Below are positions 52,571-61,278 of a stretch of DNA of 64,000 nt, piece after piece. This DNA is from Exiguobacterium sp. s193 (GTDB lineage: Bacteria; Bacillota; Bacilli; Exiguobacteriales; Exiguobacteriaceae), in assembly GCF_018618755.1 (NCBI RefSeq), contig NZ_JACSMR010000002.1:402969-466968 (forward strand), written 5' to 3'. The notes below the pieces were generated by a model, which was given only the letters and a program-made list of their open reading frames with translations, had not been told where the DNA came from and ran no database searches. The translations under genes were made by a program, and so were the position numbers. Positions within the stretch are counted from its first letter, which is position 1, and every line of letters starts with the position of its first letter.

Positions 52571-54328
52571 ATGGGAGTCTTCAAGAAATTGGGTTGGTTC
52601 TTTCGACTCGAATGGAAAGCATACAGTATCGGAATCATTTGTTTGATTTTTGTCGCAGGGCTTGAGTTGATTCCACCGAAAGTCATCGGGACGACCGTCA
52701 ATGGATTAAGTGACGGGAGTTTAATGAAACAAAAATTATGGACGCTCGCCGGAACATTGGTGTTGATTGGGCTATCCACTTATGTCATTCGTTACTTTTG
52801 GCGGTTTTATATCTTTGGCGCGTCCATCCGCCTTGGACGCTTGTTACGCAGCCAGCTTTATGGTCATTTTTCAGACTTGGATCAATCCTTCTATAAAAAA
52901 TATCGGAGTGGGGACTTGATGGCGCATGCGACGAATGATGTCCAAGCAGTTTCGATGACGGCAGGAGCGGGGATTTTGACGCTTGTCGATTCCGTGACGA
53001 TGGGAAGTTTTGTCATCATCACGATGGTGACGACAATCAGTTGGAAGCTGACACTCGTTTCACTTTTGCCGATGCCGTTGATGGTCTACTTGACGTCGCG
53101 TTACGGCAAGATGTTGCACTCACGTTTTCATGATGCACAAGAAGCATTTTCCGACTTAAATGATAAAGTCGCTGAAAGTGTCAGCGGTGTCCGTGTCCTG
53201 AAAGCAACGGGCGAGGTCGAGTCGGACGTGACGACCTTTACATCGTTATCCGACGATGTCGTCCAAAAAAACCGCCGTGTCGCAAAAATTGACGCTTTGT
53301 TCGATCCGACGATTTTCGGACTCGTTGGTCTATCGTATATCATCGCCGTCGGGTACGGGGCCTATCTATTGCAACAAGGGGAAATCCGAATCGGGGATAT
53401 CGTCGCCTTCACTACATACTTAGGTCTCTTGACGTGGCCGATGCTCGCATTCGGTTGGTTATTCAACATCGTCGAACGAGGCCGTGCTTCGTATGACCGG
53501 ATTGAACGGATGCTTGCGGTTGAACCAGAAATTAAAGACGCAAAAGAGGCCGTGACGACAGTCGATTCACCACGTCTCGATATCGCGATTGATCGTTTCA
53601 TCTACGAGACACAACCGGTTCTCGAACAGATTAATGTCACGCTCGAGCCCGGGAAAACACTCGGGATTGTCGGGCGAACGGGTGCAGGGAAGTCGACGTT
53701 CGTCCGGTTATTGACCCGCGAATATGATGTTAAACAAGGTGCCATCCGGATGGGCGGGCAAGATATTAAACAGCTTCTTCGTGATACGGTCCGTCAACAG
53801 ATTGCCGTCGTCCCGCAAGATCATTTCTTGTTCTCGGCGACGATTGCTGACAATATTGCTTTCGCGAAACCAGAGGCTTCAATGGAGCAAATTATGGAAG
53901 CAGCCCGAATTGCTGCCGTCCATGACGATATTCTTGGTTTTAAAGAAGGTTATGCGACGATGGTTGGAGAACGTGGGGTGACGTTATCCGGGGGACAAAA
54001 ACAACGGATTTCAATCGCCCGTGCCTTGCTTGCCGATTGTCCGATCTTAGTGTTAGATGACGCGTTATCTGCCGTCGATGCGAAGACAGAAGAGGCCATC
54101 ATCAATCATTTCCGGACGGCGGATAACGAACAGTCGCAAATCATTGTCGCGCATCGCTTGTCTGCCGTATCGCATACAGATGAAATCATCGTTCTCGATG
54201 CCGGGCGGATCATCGAACGGGGGACACATGAACAGCTGTTAACACGTAATGGGTGGTATAAAGAAACGTATGACCATCAACAACTCGAATCATTAGTCGA
54301 ACAAGGGGGTGGACCGTTTGAATCATGA
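52571..54328 (+). CDS. Heterodimeric ABC exporter subunit 1 (Walker B Asp variant)
   Basis: 585 aa, six spans then ATPase. Walker A GRTGAGKST and signature LSGGQ are canonical, but Walker B reads LVLDDALSAVDAKT: Asp replaces the catalytic Glu, as in BmrC/LmrC-type subunits. Overlaps the next gene. The pair resembles B. subtilis YheI/YheH (BmrCD), a drug exporter. ATG follows AAGGGGGG. Together they form one consensus and one degenerate site. Confidence 0.92.
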   Translation: MGVFKKLGWFFRLEWKAYSIGIICLIFVAGLELIPPKVIGTTVNGLSDGSLMKQKLWTLAGTLVLIGLSTYVIRYFWRFYIFGASIRLGRLLRSQLYGHFSDLDQSFYKKYRSGDLMAHATNDVQAVSMTAGAGILTLVDSVTMGSFVIITMVTTISWKLTLVSLLPMPLMVYLTSRYGKMLHSRFHDAQEAFSDLNDKVAESVSGVRVLKATGEVESDVTTFTSLSDDVVQKNRRVAKIDALFDPTIFGLVGLSYIIAVGYGAYLLQQGEIRIGDIVAFTTYLGLLTWPMLAFGWLFNIVERGRASYDRIERMLAVEPEIKDAKEAVTTVDSPRLDIAIDRFIYETQPVLEQINVTLEPGKTLGIVGRTGAGKSTFVRLLTREYDVKQGAIRMGGQDIKQLLRDTVRQQIAVVPQDHFLFSATIADNIAFAKPEASMEQIMEAARIAAVHDDILGFKEGYATMVGERGVTLSGGQKQRISIARALLADCPILVLDDALSAVDAKTEEAIINHFRTADNEQSQIIVAHRLSAVSHTDEIIVLDAGRIIERGTHEQLLTRNGWYKETYDHQQLESLVEQGGGPFES

Positions 54329-56084
54329 TATCAATGAAAAGGACGTCTTGAAACGTCTGCTTCGATTTGTCGGTCCCTTTAAGAAACAAGTGTTTGTAGC
54401 GTTCCTTCTCTTATTGGTCACGACGGGAGCGAAGCTCGGTGGTCCTTATTTAGTTAAAATCTTCATCGATAACTATGTCACGACAGGGAACTACCCGGTC
54501 CGGGAAGTCGCCTTATTGTTTAGTGTCTACTTAATCTTGCATACGACGGGCATTTTAGTGGATTACTTGCAAGCCTTTGAATTCCAAAAAATCGCCTTAA
54601 AAGTCATCCAACGTCTTCGGATTGATGTATTTCGTCACGTGATGCACTTACGTCTTGCCTATTTCGACCGAACGCCAGCTGGGGTGTTAGTCTCGCGCAT
54701 CACGAATGATACGGAGGCGATTAAGGAACTCTACATCGGTGTCCTCTCAACGTTCGTCCAGAGTGGTGTCCAATTGATCGGAACCTATATTTTCCTTTAC
54801 TTCTTGGACCCGACGCTTGCGACGATTGCCCTTGCGTTACTCCCGGTCTTTTATTTCGTTATCTGGATTTATCGCCGGTATTCGACGAAGTATTATGCGG
54901 AAGTCCGCGACCTGTTATCAAAAATCAATGCCCAGTTAAATGAATCAATCAACGGGATGGCAATCATTCAACAATTCCGCCAAGAAAAACGATTGATGGC
55001 AGAGTTCGAAGAGACAAACGTCGCCCACCAAAATGGACGGTATAAAAACTTAAAGCTCGATAGCTGGTTACTTCGTCCGATCATCGAACTGTTGTTAGCG
55101 ATTTCGATTGCGACACTCGTGACGTACTTTGGTCTCCTGTCCTTTACAGAGACGGTTCAGGTCGGTGTTGTGTATGCCTTCATCAGTTATCTTGAACGGA
55201 TTTTTCAGCCGGTCCAGCAAATCATGCAACGACTGTCTGAGTTTCAACAGGCAATCGTCTCAGCGGACCGTGTCTTTAAGGTCCTCGATACGGATGAGCC
55301 GGAACCGACAAAAGGTCTTCCAGGTACAGCAAACGTAACGGATGGACATATCGTCTTTGAGGATGTCCGGTTCAGTTATGATGGCGAAACGGACGTCTTA
55401 AAAGGAATTTCGTTCGAAGCGAAAAAAGGACAGACGATCGCGCTCGTCGGTCAGACCGGGAGTGGGAAAAGTTCGATTATCAACATCTTGATGCGATTTT
55501 ATGCCTATCAGTCGGGACGAATCCTGATTGACGGAAAGCCGCTCGAACAGCTTCCGGAAGACGAACTACGGCGTCACGTCGGACTTGTCTTGCAGGACTC
55601 GTTCCTGTTTACGGGAAGTGTCGCCGATAACATTCGGTTGTTTGACGACAGTATTCCGTTCCGGACGGTCGAAGAAGCAGCTCGTTTTGTTCAGGCAGAT
55701 AGTTTCATCCACCAACTCGATGATGGCTATGATAGTCCCGTCGCTGAGCGAGGAGCGACGTTCTCAGCCGGCGAACGGCAACTGATTTCGTTCGCGCGGA
55801 CGATGGCACGTGATCCAAAAATCTTAATTTTGGATGAAGCAACAAGTTCAATCGATACAGAAACGGAAGAGAAGGTGCAGACGGCGCTGAAACGGATGCG
55901 GGAAGGGCGGACGACGATTGCGATTGCCCACCGACTATCGACGATTCAGGATGCGGACTTGATTCTTGTGCTCCATCAAGGGGAAGTTGTTGAACAAGGA
56001 AATCATCAAACGTTGATCGCGAAAGACGGACTCTATAAAAAAATGTATCAATTACAGTCGGGTCACGTGACTTCGATTTCATGA
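54318..56084 (+). CDS. Heterodimeric ABC exporter subunit 2 (signature variant)
   Basis: 588 aa. Walker A GQTGSGKSS and Walker B LILDEATSSIDTET are normal, but the signature is FSAGER instead of LSGGQ. It therefore completes the pattern of the preceding subunit: degenerate Walker B in one, degenerate signature in the other, giving a single active ATP site. TTG at 54318 is chosen since AAGGGGGTGG ends 6 bp upstream; a GTG at 54309 lies inside that RBS. Overlap with subunit 1 is 11 bp. Confidence 0.92.
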   Translation: MNHDINEKDVLKRLLRFVGPFKKQVFVAFLLLLVTTGAKLGGPYLVKIFIDNYVTTGNYPVREVALLFSVYLILHTTGILVDYLQAFEFQKIALKVIQRLRIDVFRHVMHLRLAYFDRTPAGVLVSRITNDTEAIKELYIGVLSTFVQSGVQLIGTYIFLYFLDPTLATIALALLPVFYFVIWIYRRYSTKYYAEVRDLLSKINAQLNESINGMAIIQQFRQEKRLMAEFEETNVAHQNGRYKNLKLDSWLLRPIIELLLAISIATLVTYFGLLSFTETVQVGVVYAFISYLERIFQPVQQIMQRLSEFQQAIVSADRVFKVLDTDEPEPTKGLPGTANVTDGHIVFEDVRFSYDGETDVLKGISFEAKKGQTIALVGQTGSGKSSIINILMRFYAYQSGRILIDGKPLEQLPEDELRRHVGLVLQDSFLFTGSVADNIRLFDDSIPFRTVEEAARFVQADSFIHQLDDGYDSPVAERGATFSAGERQLISFARTMARDPKILILDEATSSIDTETEEKVQTALKRMREGRTTIAIAHRLSTIQDADLILVLHQGEVVEQGNHQTLIAKDGLYKKMYQLQSGHVTSIS

Positions 56085-56091
56085 AAGCACA

Positions 56092-56129
56092 CAAAAAGGC
56101 CTGCCAGGCGATCTCGCCCGGCAGGTTTT
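56092..56129. terminator. Bidirectional terminator
   Basis: CCTGCCAGGCG pairs with CGCCCGGCAGG around ATCT; flanked by A on the left and T on the right, between converging genes. Confidence 0.85.
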
Positions 56130-56145
56130 GCTGTTACTTTTTTAA

Positions 56146-57045
56146 TTAGTAGACAGTTACTGTGACGTTTTGGCGTCCCCAGTTGATTGCTTCTTGTTGT
56201 GAACCAACGAGAAGGTCAAGTTTGTTACCTTGAATTGCGCCACCACGGTCAAGAACGATTGCTTCGCCAATACCAGAGATGTGCATCCGTGTGCCGATCG
56301 GGTATTGTGAAGAAGCTGCTACGATACGCATACCGTTGTACGTGATCGTGTTCGTTACGTCATAACCGCTAGCAGTTAATGCACGACCGTTGTAAAGTTG
56401 GCTACCGTTGCTTGATGGGTCAGTCGTGTAAGCACTGACGTTCATCGTCACTTTTGTACCAGACTTCGCTGAAGTCGTTTGTTTTGTAGCTGCTGCTGGT
56501 TGAGACGCTGGTTTAGCTGCTGCTTTAGGAGCTGGCTTCGCAACTGGTGCTTTTGCTGCTGGAGCTGCTTTTGCAGTAGAGCCTGCTAATGTTGTATAGG
56601 CACTGTGAACGTAACGTGTTTTACCATCGATTGTTGTTTTGATCCAAGGACCGACTTTGTTTTCCACGTTAACAGTTTGACCTTTATAAAGGTTACCAAC
56701 ATCTTTAGAGTTAGTTGTTGGTTGCGTCCGAACGTTTAGTACTGCCGTAGTAACTGTAGCTTTTTTAAAGTCGAATGAAGAACCGGCTGTTGTATAAGCG
56801 CCGTGAACATAACGTTTTTGACCATTGATGCTTGTTTTAATCCAAGCACCAGAACGTCCTTCGACATTTAATTTTTGACCTTTATATACGTTACCTACGT
56901 CTGCTGATGCCGTTGTAGGTGCTGTGCGTACATTTAATACTGCTGTGTTTACTGTTACCGTCTCTGAGGCAGCCTCTGTCTCTTGGGCGAATCCTACTGA
57001 TAGAGCCGTTGCTGCAAGTCCTGCAGCGAAAACTGCTTTTTTCAT
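56146..57045 (-). CDS. Secreted 3D-domain wall protein with two SH3b repeats (YocH-like)
   Basis: 299 aa. Signal peptide (KKAVFAAGLAATALSVGFA), two SH3 repeats (AVLNVRTAPTTASADVG; AVLNVRTQPTTNSKDVG), an Ala/Pro/Lys linker (about 155-190), then a 3D domain (MNVSAYTT ... GEAIVLDRGGAIQGNKLDLLV) with the conserved Asp residues of lytic-transglycosylase-like barrels. Similar to B. subtilis YocH, a WalR-regulated wall protein. The 57046-57302 upstream region has a direct repeat AGGTCAGTGT at 57119 and 57146 and no gene. Confidence 0.93.
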   Translation of the reverse strand: MKKAVFAAGLAATALSVGFAQETEAASETVTVNTAVLNVRTAPTTASADVGNVYKGQKLNVEGRSGAWIKTSINGQKRYVHGAYTTAGSSFDFKKATVTTAVLNVRTQPTTNSKDVGNLYKGQTVNVENKVGPWIKTTIDGKTRYVHSAYTTLAGSTAKAAPAAKAPVAKPAPKAAAKPASQPAAATKQTTSAKSGTKVTMNVSAYTTDPSSNGSQLYNGRALTASGYDVTNTITYNGMRIVAASSQYPIGTRMHISGIGEAIVLDRGGAIQGNKLDLLVGSQQEAINWGRQNVTVTVY

Positions 57046-57302
57046 TATTGATGTCCTCCTGACATGTGCTGTGTTTACTGTTCCTACTCTACACGGCGAA
57101 ACGGGGTAGTGCGTTTACAGGTCAGTGTCATTAAAGTTACAAAAGAGGTCAGTGTGACAAACAGATTGCAAAAAGCGTCTTTCTGTCATTGATAGGTCAT
57201 AAAGCACACGTTTTTTCGTCATTTAAGTCTTTATACCTATATATGGAATATGCGTTTTAAGGATTATCTGTCCAAAAGTCATGCTTTTTTTAGAAAAAAA
57301 CT
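57046..57302 (-). promoter_or_regulatory. Long upstream region of the wall protein with direct repeats
   Basis: No gene seen. AGGTCAGTGT occurs at 57119-57128 and 57146-57155 (27 bp apart). TGTAAC-N5-TGACAC on the minus strand between them resembles the WalR pattern TGTWAH-N5-TGTWAH in part. Candidate regulatory region. Confidence 0.35.
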
Positions 57303-57338
57303 AAAAAAAGCCGCTCTCCTCATTTTTAGAGAGCGGCG
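57303..57338 (-). terminator. Terminator of the Spo0E-like gene
   Basis: GCCGCTCTC/GAGAGCGGC with a 10-nt loop; on the minus strand seven T follow. Confidence 0.85.
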
Positions 57339-57365
57339 TTAATCTATGAAAAATCATGAAACGCA

Positions 57366-57560
57366 TTAAGATAATAATGGTTCATTTGTATGCGGAGCGG
57401 AATAGTTTTGAACGGAACGTGTATATTCTACTAATAGAAGGTCCAGTTCATGACTAAGCTTTAAAACACGTGGGGAGGTGAAACTAGACCGATCTGCTTG
57501 ATGATACAGTTCACTTCGCTTGGCTTCAATTGCTAACGTCAGTAATTGTTGGCTTGTCAT
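57366..57560 (-). CDS. Spo0E-family aspartyl-phosphate phosphatase-like protein
   Basis: 64 aa. TLAIEAKRSELYHQADRSSF, then SPRVLKLSHELDLLLVEYTR matches the Spo0E pattern of two helices with the SxELD signature (SHELD here) that contacts phospho-Asp of Spo0A-type regulators. ATG at 57560 follows AGGGAG by 6 bp. If the host is a non-sporulating Exiguobacterium, the target must be another response regulator or Spo0A may persist. Monocistronic, with its own terminator. Confidence 0.85.
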   Translation of the reverse strand: MTSQQLLTLAIEAKRSELYHQADRSSFTSPRVLKLSHELDLLLVEYTRSVQNYSAPHTNEPLLS

Positions 57561-57771
57561 AGCATTCTCCCTTACATTGGTGTCGTATCCATATTCTAGC
57601 AAGTGGATATGGGGAGTGCAACGATATTTTAGTGAGATAAAGTAAATGTAATTTTTTTGTAATTTAAGAAGTCACGAATCTTTCTTATCTTTTGTGAGAT
57701 AATAGGTGCTAAATGATGCGGAGTTTGGCAAAATAGAGAAGAACTTCTTCTTATAGAAAGGAGCTGCTGAA

Positions 57772-58470
57772 ATGGAGCTCTCGTTGTGGTTAGCATTTGG
57801 GGCAGGGTTACTGTCATTCGTGTCTCCCTGTACGCTGCCGTTGTATCCGGTATTTCTTTCGTACATTACCGGTGTATCTGTAACGGATTTAAAAGAAAAG
57901 GGTGTCCGGGAAAGGCGTTCGTTGTTTCACACGCTCGCTTTTTTAGTCGGGTTCGCACTCGTCTTCGCGGTACTGGGTTTGTCGACGTCACTCTTCGCAG
58001 ATGTCTTCATCACGTATCGCGATACATTACGAATGGTCGGGGCGCTCGTCATTTTCGTCTTCGGCATCGTGTTGGTCGGCTTATGGCAACCGACATTCTT
58101 AATGCGTGAAAAGAAACTCGATCTTGGTGAACGTAAGGGCGGGTACATCGGTACGGTCCTCGTCGGTATCGGATTTGCAGCCGGATGGACACCATGTACG
58201 GGTCCGATTCTTGCTGGGGTCATTGGTCTTGCAGCAACGAATCCAAGTCAGGGAATGCTCTACATGTTATTTTATGTCCTTGGATTTTCGATTCCCTTCT
58301 TAGTAATGGCCTTTTTTGTTGGACGTTCGAAGTTACTCGTCCAGTACAGTCTGAAAATGACGAAGTTCGGTGGAGCCTTGATGATGATCTTTGGAGTCAT
58401 GTTGTACTTTAACGGATTGAGTAAATTTGCAGCCTGGATGAGCGATATCGTAGGATTTACAGGATTTTAA
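57772..58470 (+). CDS. ccdA: Cytochrome c biogenesis protein CcdA
   Basis: 232 aa, six spans. Moves reducing power across the membrane to extracytoplasmic thioredoxins. The two active Cys are in SPCTLPLYP (span 1) and WTPCTGPIL (span 4). ATG follows AAAGGAG. Precedes ccdC by 16 bp; the CheY-like ccdB (yneI), between them in B. subtilis, is absent here. Confidence 0.95.
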   Translation: MELSLWLAFGAGLLSFVSPCTLPLYPVFLSYITGVSVTDLKEKGVRERRSLFHTLAFLVGFALVFAVLGLSTSLFADVFITYRDTLRMVGALVIFVFGIVLVGLWQPTFLMREKKLDLGERKGGYIGTVLVGIGFAAGWTPCTGPILAGVIGLAATNPSQGMLYMLFYVLGFSIPFLVMAFFVGRSKLLVQYSLKMTKFGGALMMIFGVMLYFNGLSKFAAWMSDIVGFTGF

Positions 58471-58486
58471 TCGAGGAAGTGATGAG

Positions 58487-58969
58487 ATGATTTGGATATC
58501 GACAGGGGTCGCGCTCGTGATGGGGTTACTCATCAGCTTCATACGAGTGAAAGCGTCGGCGAAGCCGACGAACGCCAAAAAGATTTTAATCCCACCGTTT
58601 GCGATGTCGACCGGGATGTTGCAGTTTTTATACCCGGCATCGCGTCTGACGTGGACGGAAGTCGCCGAAGCTTTGCTCGTTGGAGCAATCTTTAGTATCT
58701 TTTTGATTAAGACGTCGAACTTTTATGAAGCAGAAGGACAAATTTATTTACAGCGGTCAAAAGCGTTTTTCATCGTCTTGTTTGGGATTTTACTCGTACG
58801 GACGATTGCGAAATTCGTCATCGGGGGTCAAATCGATATCTTTGAAACGGGCGGAATTTTCTACCTCGTTGCGTTCGGAATGATCGTGCCGTGGCGCATC
58901 GCCATGTATTTGAAGTACAAACAAGTGAAATCGGGAATCGTTCCCGTCGAACATTTGCCACAATCTTAA
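58487..58969 (+). CDS. ccdC: Membrane protein CcdC (YneJ-like)
   Basis: 160 aa, about five spans. PTNAKKILIPPFAMSTGMLQFLYP and VGAIFSIFLIKTSNFYEAEGQIYLQRSKAF are CcdC-family blocks. It is grouped with CcdA in Bacillales though not essential for cytochrome c assembly. ATG follows AGGAAGTGATG. Confidence 0.93.
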   Translation: MIWISTGVALVMGLLISFIRVKASAKPTNAKKILIPPFAMSTGMLQFLYPASRLTWTEVAEALLVGAIFSIFLIKTSNFYEAEGQIYLQRSKAFFIVLFGILLVRTIAKFVIGGQIDIFETGGIFYLVAFGMIVPWRIAMYLKYKQVKSGIVPVEHLPQS

Positions 58970-58974
58970 AAAAA

Positions 58975-59019
58975 ACTGACCGTCTCATCCAATTATTCGG
59001 ACGAGACGGTCAGTTTTTT
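58975..59019. terminator. Bidirectional terminator
   Basis: ACTGACCGTCTC pairs with GAGACGGTCAGT around 16 nt; A-rich left, T-rich right. Confidence 0.88.
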
Positions 59020-59069
59020 GCGTATCATACAGAACATCGATTTCTTGGTACCAATCGTTTCCGTTATGA

Positions 59070-59495
59070 TTAACTTTGGAAATAGAGTTCGTATTCACGC
59101 CAATCAATCGCATGTTCCTTCAAGGCTTTTTTCAAAAATTTATGATCACGTTTTGGAGTCGCTGAAATATATCCTTTAACGACGAGCTCTGACGTCATGA
59201 CTGAAGCACGTTCTTCAAGCGCGAATTGACCAATCCGTCCAGCGATTTTCCGCCGCGCGACGTCACGAAATGCTGTCGGAACTGGCATGACGAGGGCGTT
59301 CAATAAATCCATTGTCTCATCCGTCCACAAGTGTCGTGTCTGATCGATGTACTCATCTTCCCAATCCATCATCGATTTGCCGTCTTCTTTCGGGAGTTTC
59401 TTTAAGAACTTCCGAAACATAAAGAAGCCGCCAATCGCCATTAGTGTAATCATGATAAAGCCCCAGAGCAAAATTCCATTCATGAACCATGCCAT
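59070..59495 (-). CDS. yneK: DUF2621 membrane-anchored protein YneK
   Basis: 141 aa. One N-terminal span (GILLWGFIMITLMAIGGFFMF) and a helical domain with conserved PVPTAFRDVARRKIAGRIGQFAL and a C-terminal DHKFLKKALKEHAIDWREYE. Next to ccdA/ccdC as in B. subtilis, though here transcribed toward them. Function unknown. Confidence 0.9.
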   Translation of the reverse strand: MAWFMNGILLWGFIMITLMAIGGFFMFRKFLKKLPKEDGKSMMDWEDEYIDQTRHLWTDETMDLLNALVMPVPTAFRDVARRKIAGRIGQFALEERASVMTSELVVKGYISATPKRDHKFLKKALKEHAIDWREYELYFQS

Positions 59496-59587
59496 CCGTG
59501 ACTCATCCCCCTTTCAACATCATTTATAGATTAGCATAAATGTTTTTCTCATGCTATGATGAATGACGGAGAAAGTGAGGAGAAAAG

Positions 59588-59911
59588 ATGTTACAGCCAT
59601 ATGTACAATTAGATGAATCCGGACGACCTCAAAAAGGGAACTTACCCGAGACAGCAGAAGGGCGCGTCGTCGAGTTTTATTATGATACGGGTGGAACTGA
59701 CATCACGGTCGTATTCGTGACGATTCCCGCTCAAGATGCCAGTCGCAAGCGGGCATTTACCGTCGGGAAGACGTTTAAGACGATCTCGACTCTTGAAGAT
59801 TTTACATTAGTGAAATATGACCTGATAGATCACAAGATCCTCGCGACACTTGAGATGTTCGCTGATGGATCGAAGCGTCAAATCGACGCTTCGAGATTGC
59901 TCGACTATTAA
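59588..59911 (+). CDS. Conserved-looking small cytoplasmic protein, unknown function
   Basis: 107 aa, no signal or spans. The sequence is rich in beta strands (EGRVVEFYYDTGGTDITVVFVTI; KTFKTISTLEDFTLVKYDLI) and ends DASRLLDY. RBS GAGGAG precedes ATG by 6 bp and a strong terminator follows, so it is a real gene. No family recognised. Confidence 0.7.
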   Translation: MLQPYVQLDESGRPQKGNLPETAEGRVVEFYYDTGGTDITVVFVTIPAQDASRKRAFTVGKTFKTISTLEDFTLVKYDLIDHKILATLEMFADGSKRQIDASRLLDY

Positions 59912-59913
59912 AC

Positions 59914-59951
59914 AAAGAAGGAGACGCGGATTGCCGCGACTCCTTCTTTTT
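59914..59951. terminator. Terminator between converging genes
   Basis: AAAGAAGGAG-CGCGG pairs with CCGCG-CTCCTTCTTT around ATTG; bidirectional. It overlaps the stop of the S66 fusion gene. Confidence 0.88.
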
Positions 59952-61254
59952 ATTTCGCGATCAGCGTGATTTGATCATGGTCAAGCTCGGCGATCCCGCC
60001 AATCGGGAACGTAAATAAGGGTTCCGTGTGACCGAAATCTGCATTCGCAATGACTGGAATGGACGCGAGTCGTGGATAAAGACTGACGAGATAACGTAAA
60101 TGTTCTTCCGTCATCTTCGTTGTCAGTTGGAACCGTCCAAAGACGATGCCACGGATTTCGTCAGCGCCCGGTTGTGCCAGTAACGAAGCAAAATCACGGG
60201 CGAACGTCGCCGGGTGGACCTCGTAGTCGTCCTCTAAAAAGAGAATCGTTTGTCGTAAATCGGGGAAAAACGACGTACCTTGTAATAGGTTTAACGTACA
60301 GAGGTTTCCTCCGAGAATCCGGCCGCGCGCTTGTCCGGACGATAAAACAAGATGACCGTCGTTCAAAGACGTGATGGTACGGCCATCCATCGAGTCGTGC
60401 CAATTGACGCTCGGGCGGACGGAGACCGGTTCGGCTCCAAATAACATCTTCTTGAAGTAGTCGAGCGTATAGGCGTCACGCGAACTGAGTGCCCGTAACA
60501 TCGGACCCGAGTAAGTGACGAGTCCCGTTTTCGTGAAAATCGCGTTACTAAGCGCCGTGATATCAGAAAATCCGCAGAGAATCTTCGGATGGGTCCGAAT
60601 TAAATCGTAATCGAGTCCCGCAAGCAATTCGTTTGAGCTGAAACCACCACGGACACAAAGAATGGCGTCGACGTCACTGTCGGCGAAAGCAGCATGTAAA
60701 TCGTCGATCCGGCAAGCCGGGTCGCTCGAACCGAACGGATTGACGGCGCGGGCATGCTGACTGATCGAAACCCGTAGACCAATCGTCTCGAGCAATTCAA
60801 TCGCGTCGTTGACGATTTTTTCATCGACGCTCGATAAGCTCGAAGCAGGCGCGAGCAGACGGACATGTGAACCATTCTTGAGTTTGTCCGGGATGATTGG
60901 CGTCAACTGACTTTCGATGCATTCGATTCGGTTTTTGAACGGGTCTTCCGTGAAAAAGCGGCGGCGGGGTGCAAGGCGGTCATCATACATAACCGGATAA
61001 CCCGCTTCGGTCAGGCGTTTCGCGACGTCATCCAAGTTCGGAAATGTCAGACCGGGATGGGCTTTTTTAGCCGGCTGAAACTCTTGTTCGATACCGACGT
61101 GAATGGCTGCTGCGTGACTCTTAAACCATACACCGCCCGTCGCGCGGACGCCGGGCGGTTTTTCGACTTCCGTCATATGTAAAAGCCCGGCATAAAAAGC
61201 CCGGGTGGATTCTTCAGAAGCAGGTGGGGCGGCTAACTGGACGTGATCAAGCAT
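59950..61254 (-). CDS. Fusion: VOC (glyoxalase-fold) domain + S66 LD-carboxypeptidase/MccF-like peptidase
   Basis: 434 aa in one open frame. Residues 1-115 form a glyoxalase/bleomycin-resistance module (LDHVQLAAPPASEESTRAFYAGLL ... FTEDPFKNRIECIES) with VOC metal ligands H4, H52 and E112. Residues 120-434 are an S66 peptidase: nucleophile S230 in CGFSDITAL, E341 in LFLEDDYE and H409 in ADFGHTEP; the Glu-to-His spacing of 68 is the same as recalled for LdcA and MccF. S66 enzymes cut tetrapeptides of recycled murein or, as MccF, detoxify microcin C. ATG at 61254 follows AAAGGAAG. The fusion is unusual. Confidence 0.85.
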   Translation of the reverse strand: MLDHVQLAAPPASEESTRAFYAGLLHMTEVEKPPGVRATGGVWFKSHAAAIHVGIEQEFQPAKKAHPGLTFPNLDDVAKRLTEAGYPVMYDDRLAPRRRFFTEDPFKNRIECIESQLTPIIPDKLKNGSHVRLLAPASSLSSVDEKIVNDAIELLETIGLRVSISQHARAVNPFGSSDPACRIDDLHAAFADSDVDAILCVRGGFSSNELLAGLDYDLIRTHPKILCGFSDITALSNAIFTKTGLVTYSGPMLRALSSRDAYTLDYFKKMLFGAEPVSVRPSVNWHDSMDGRTITSLNDGHLVLSSGQARGRILGGNLCTLNLLQGTSFFPDLRQTILFLEDDYEVHPATFARDFASLLAQPGADEIRGIVFGRFQLTTKMTEEHLRYLVSLYPRLASIPVIANADFGHTEPLFTFPIGGIAELDHDQITLIAK

Positions 61255-61278
61255 GGCGACACTTCCTTTCACGAGGGT

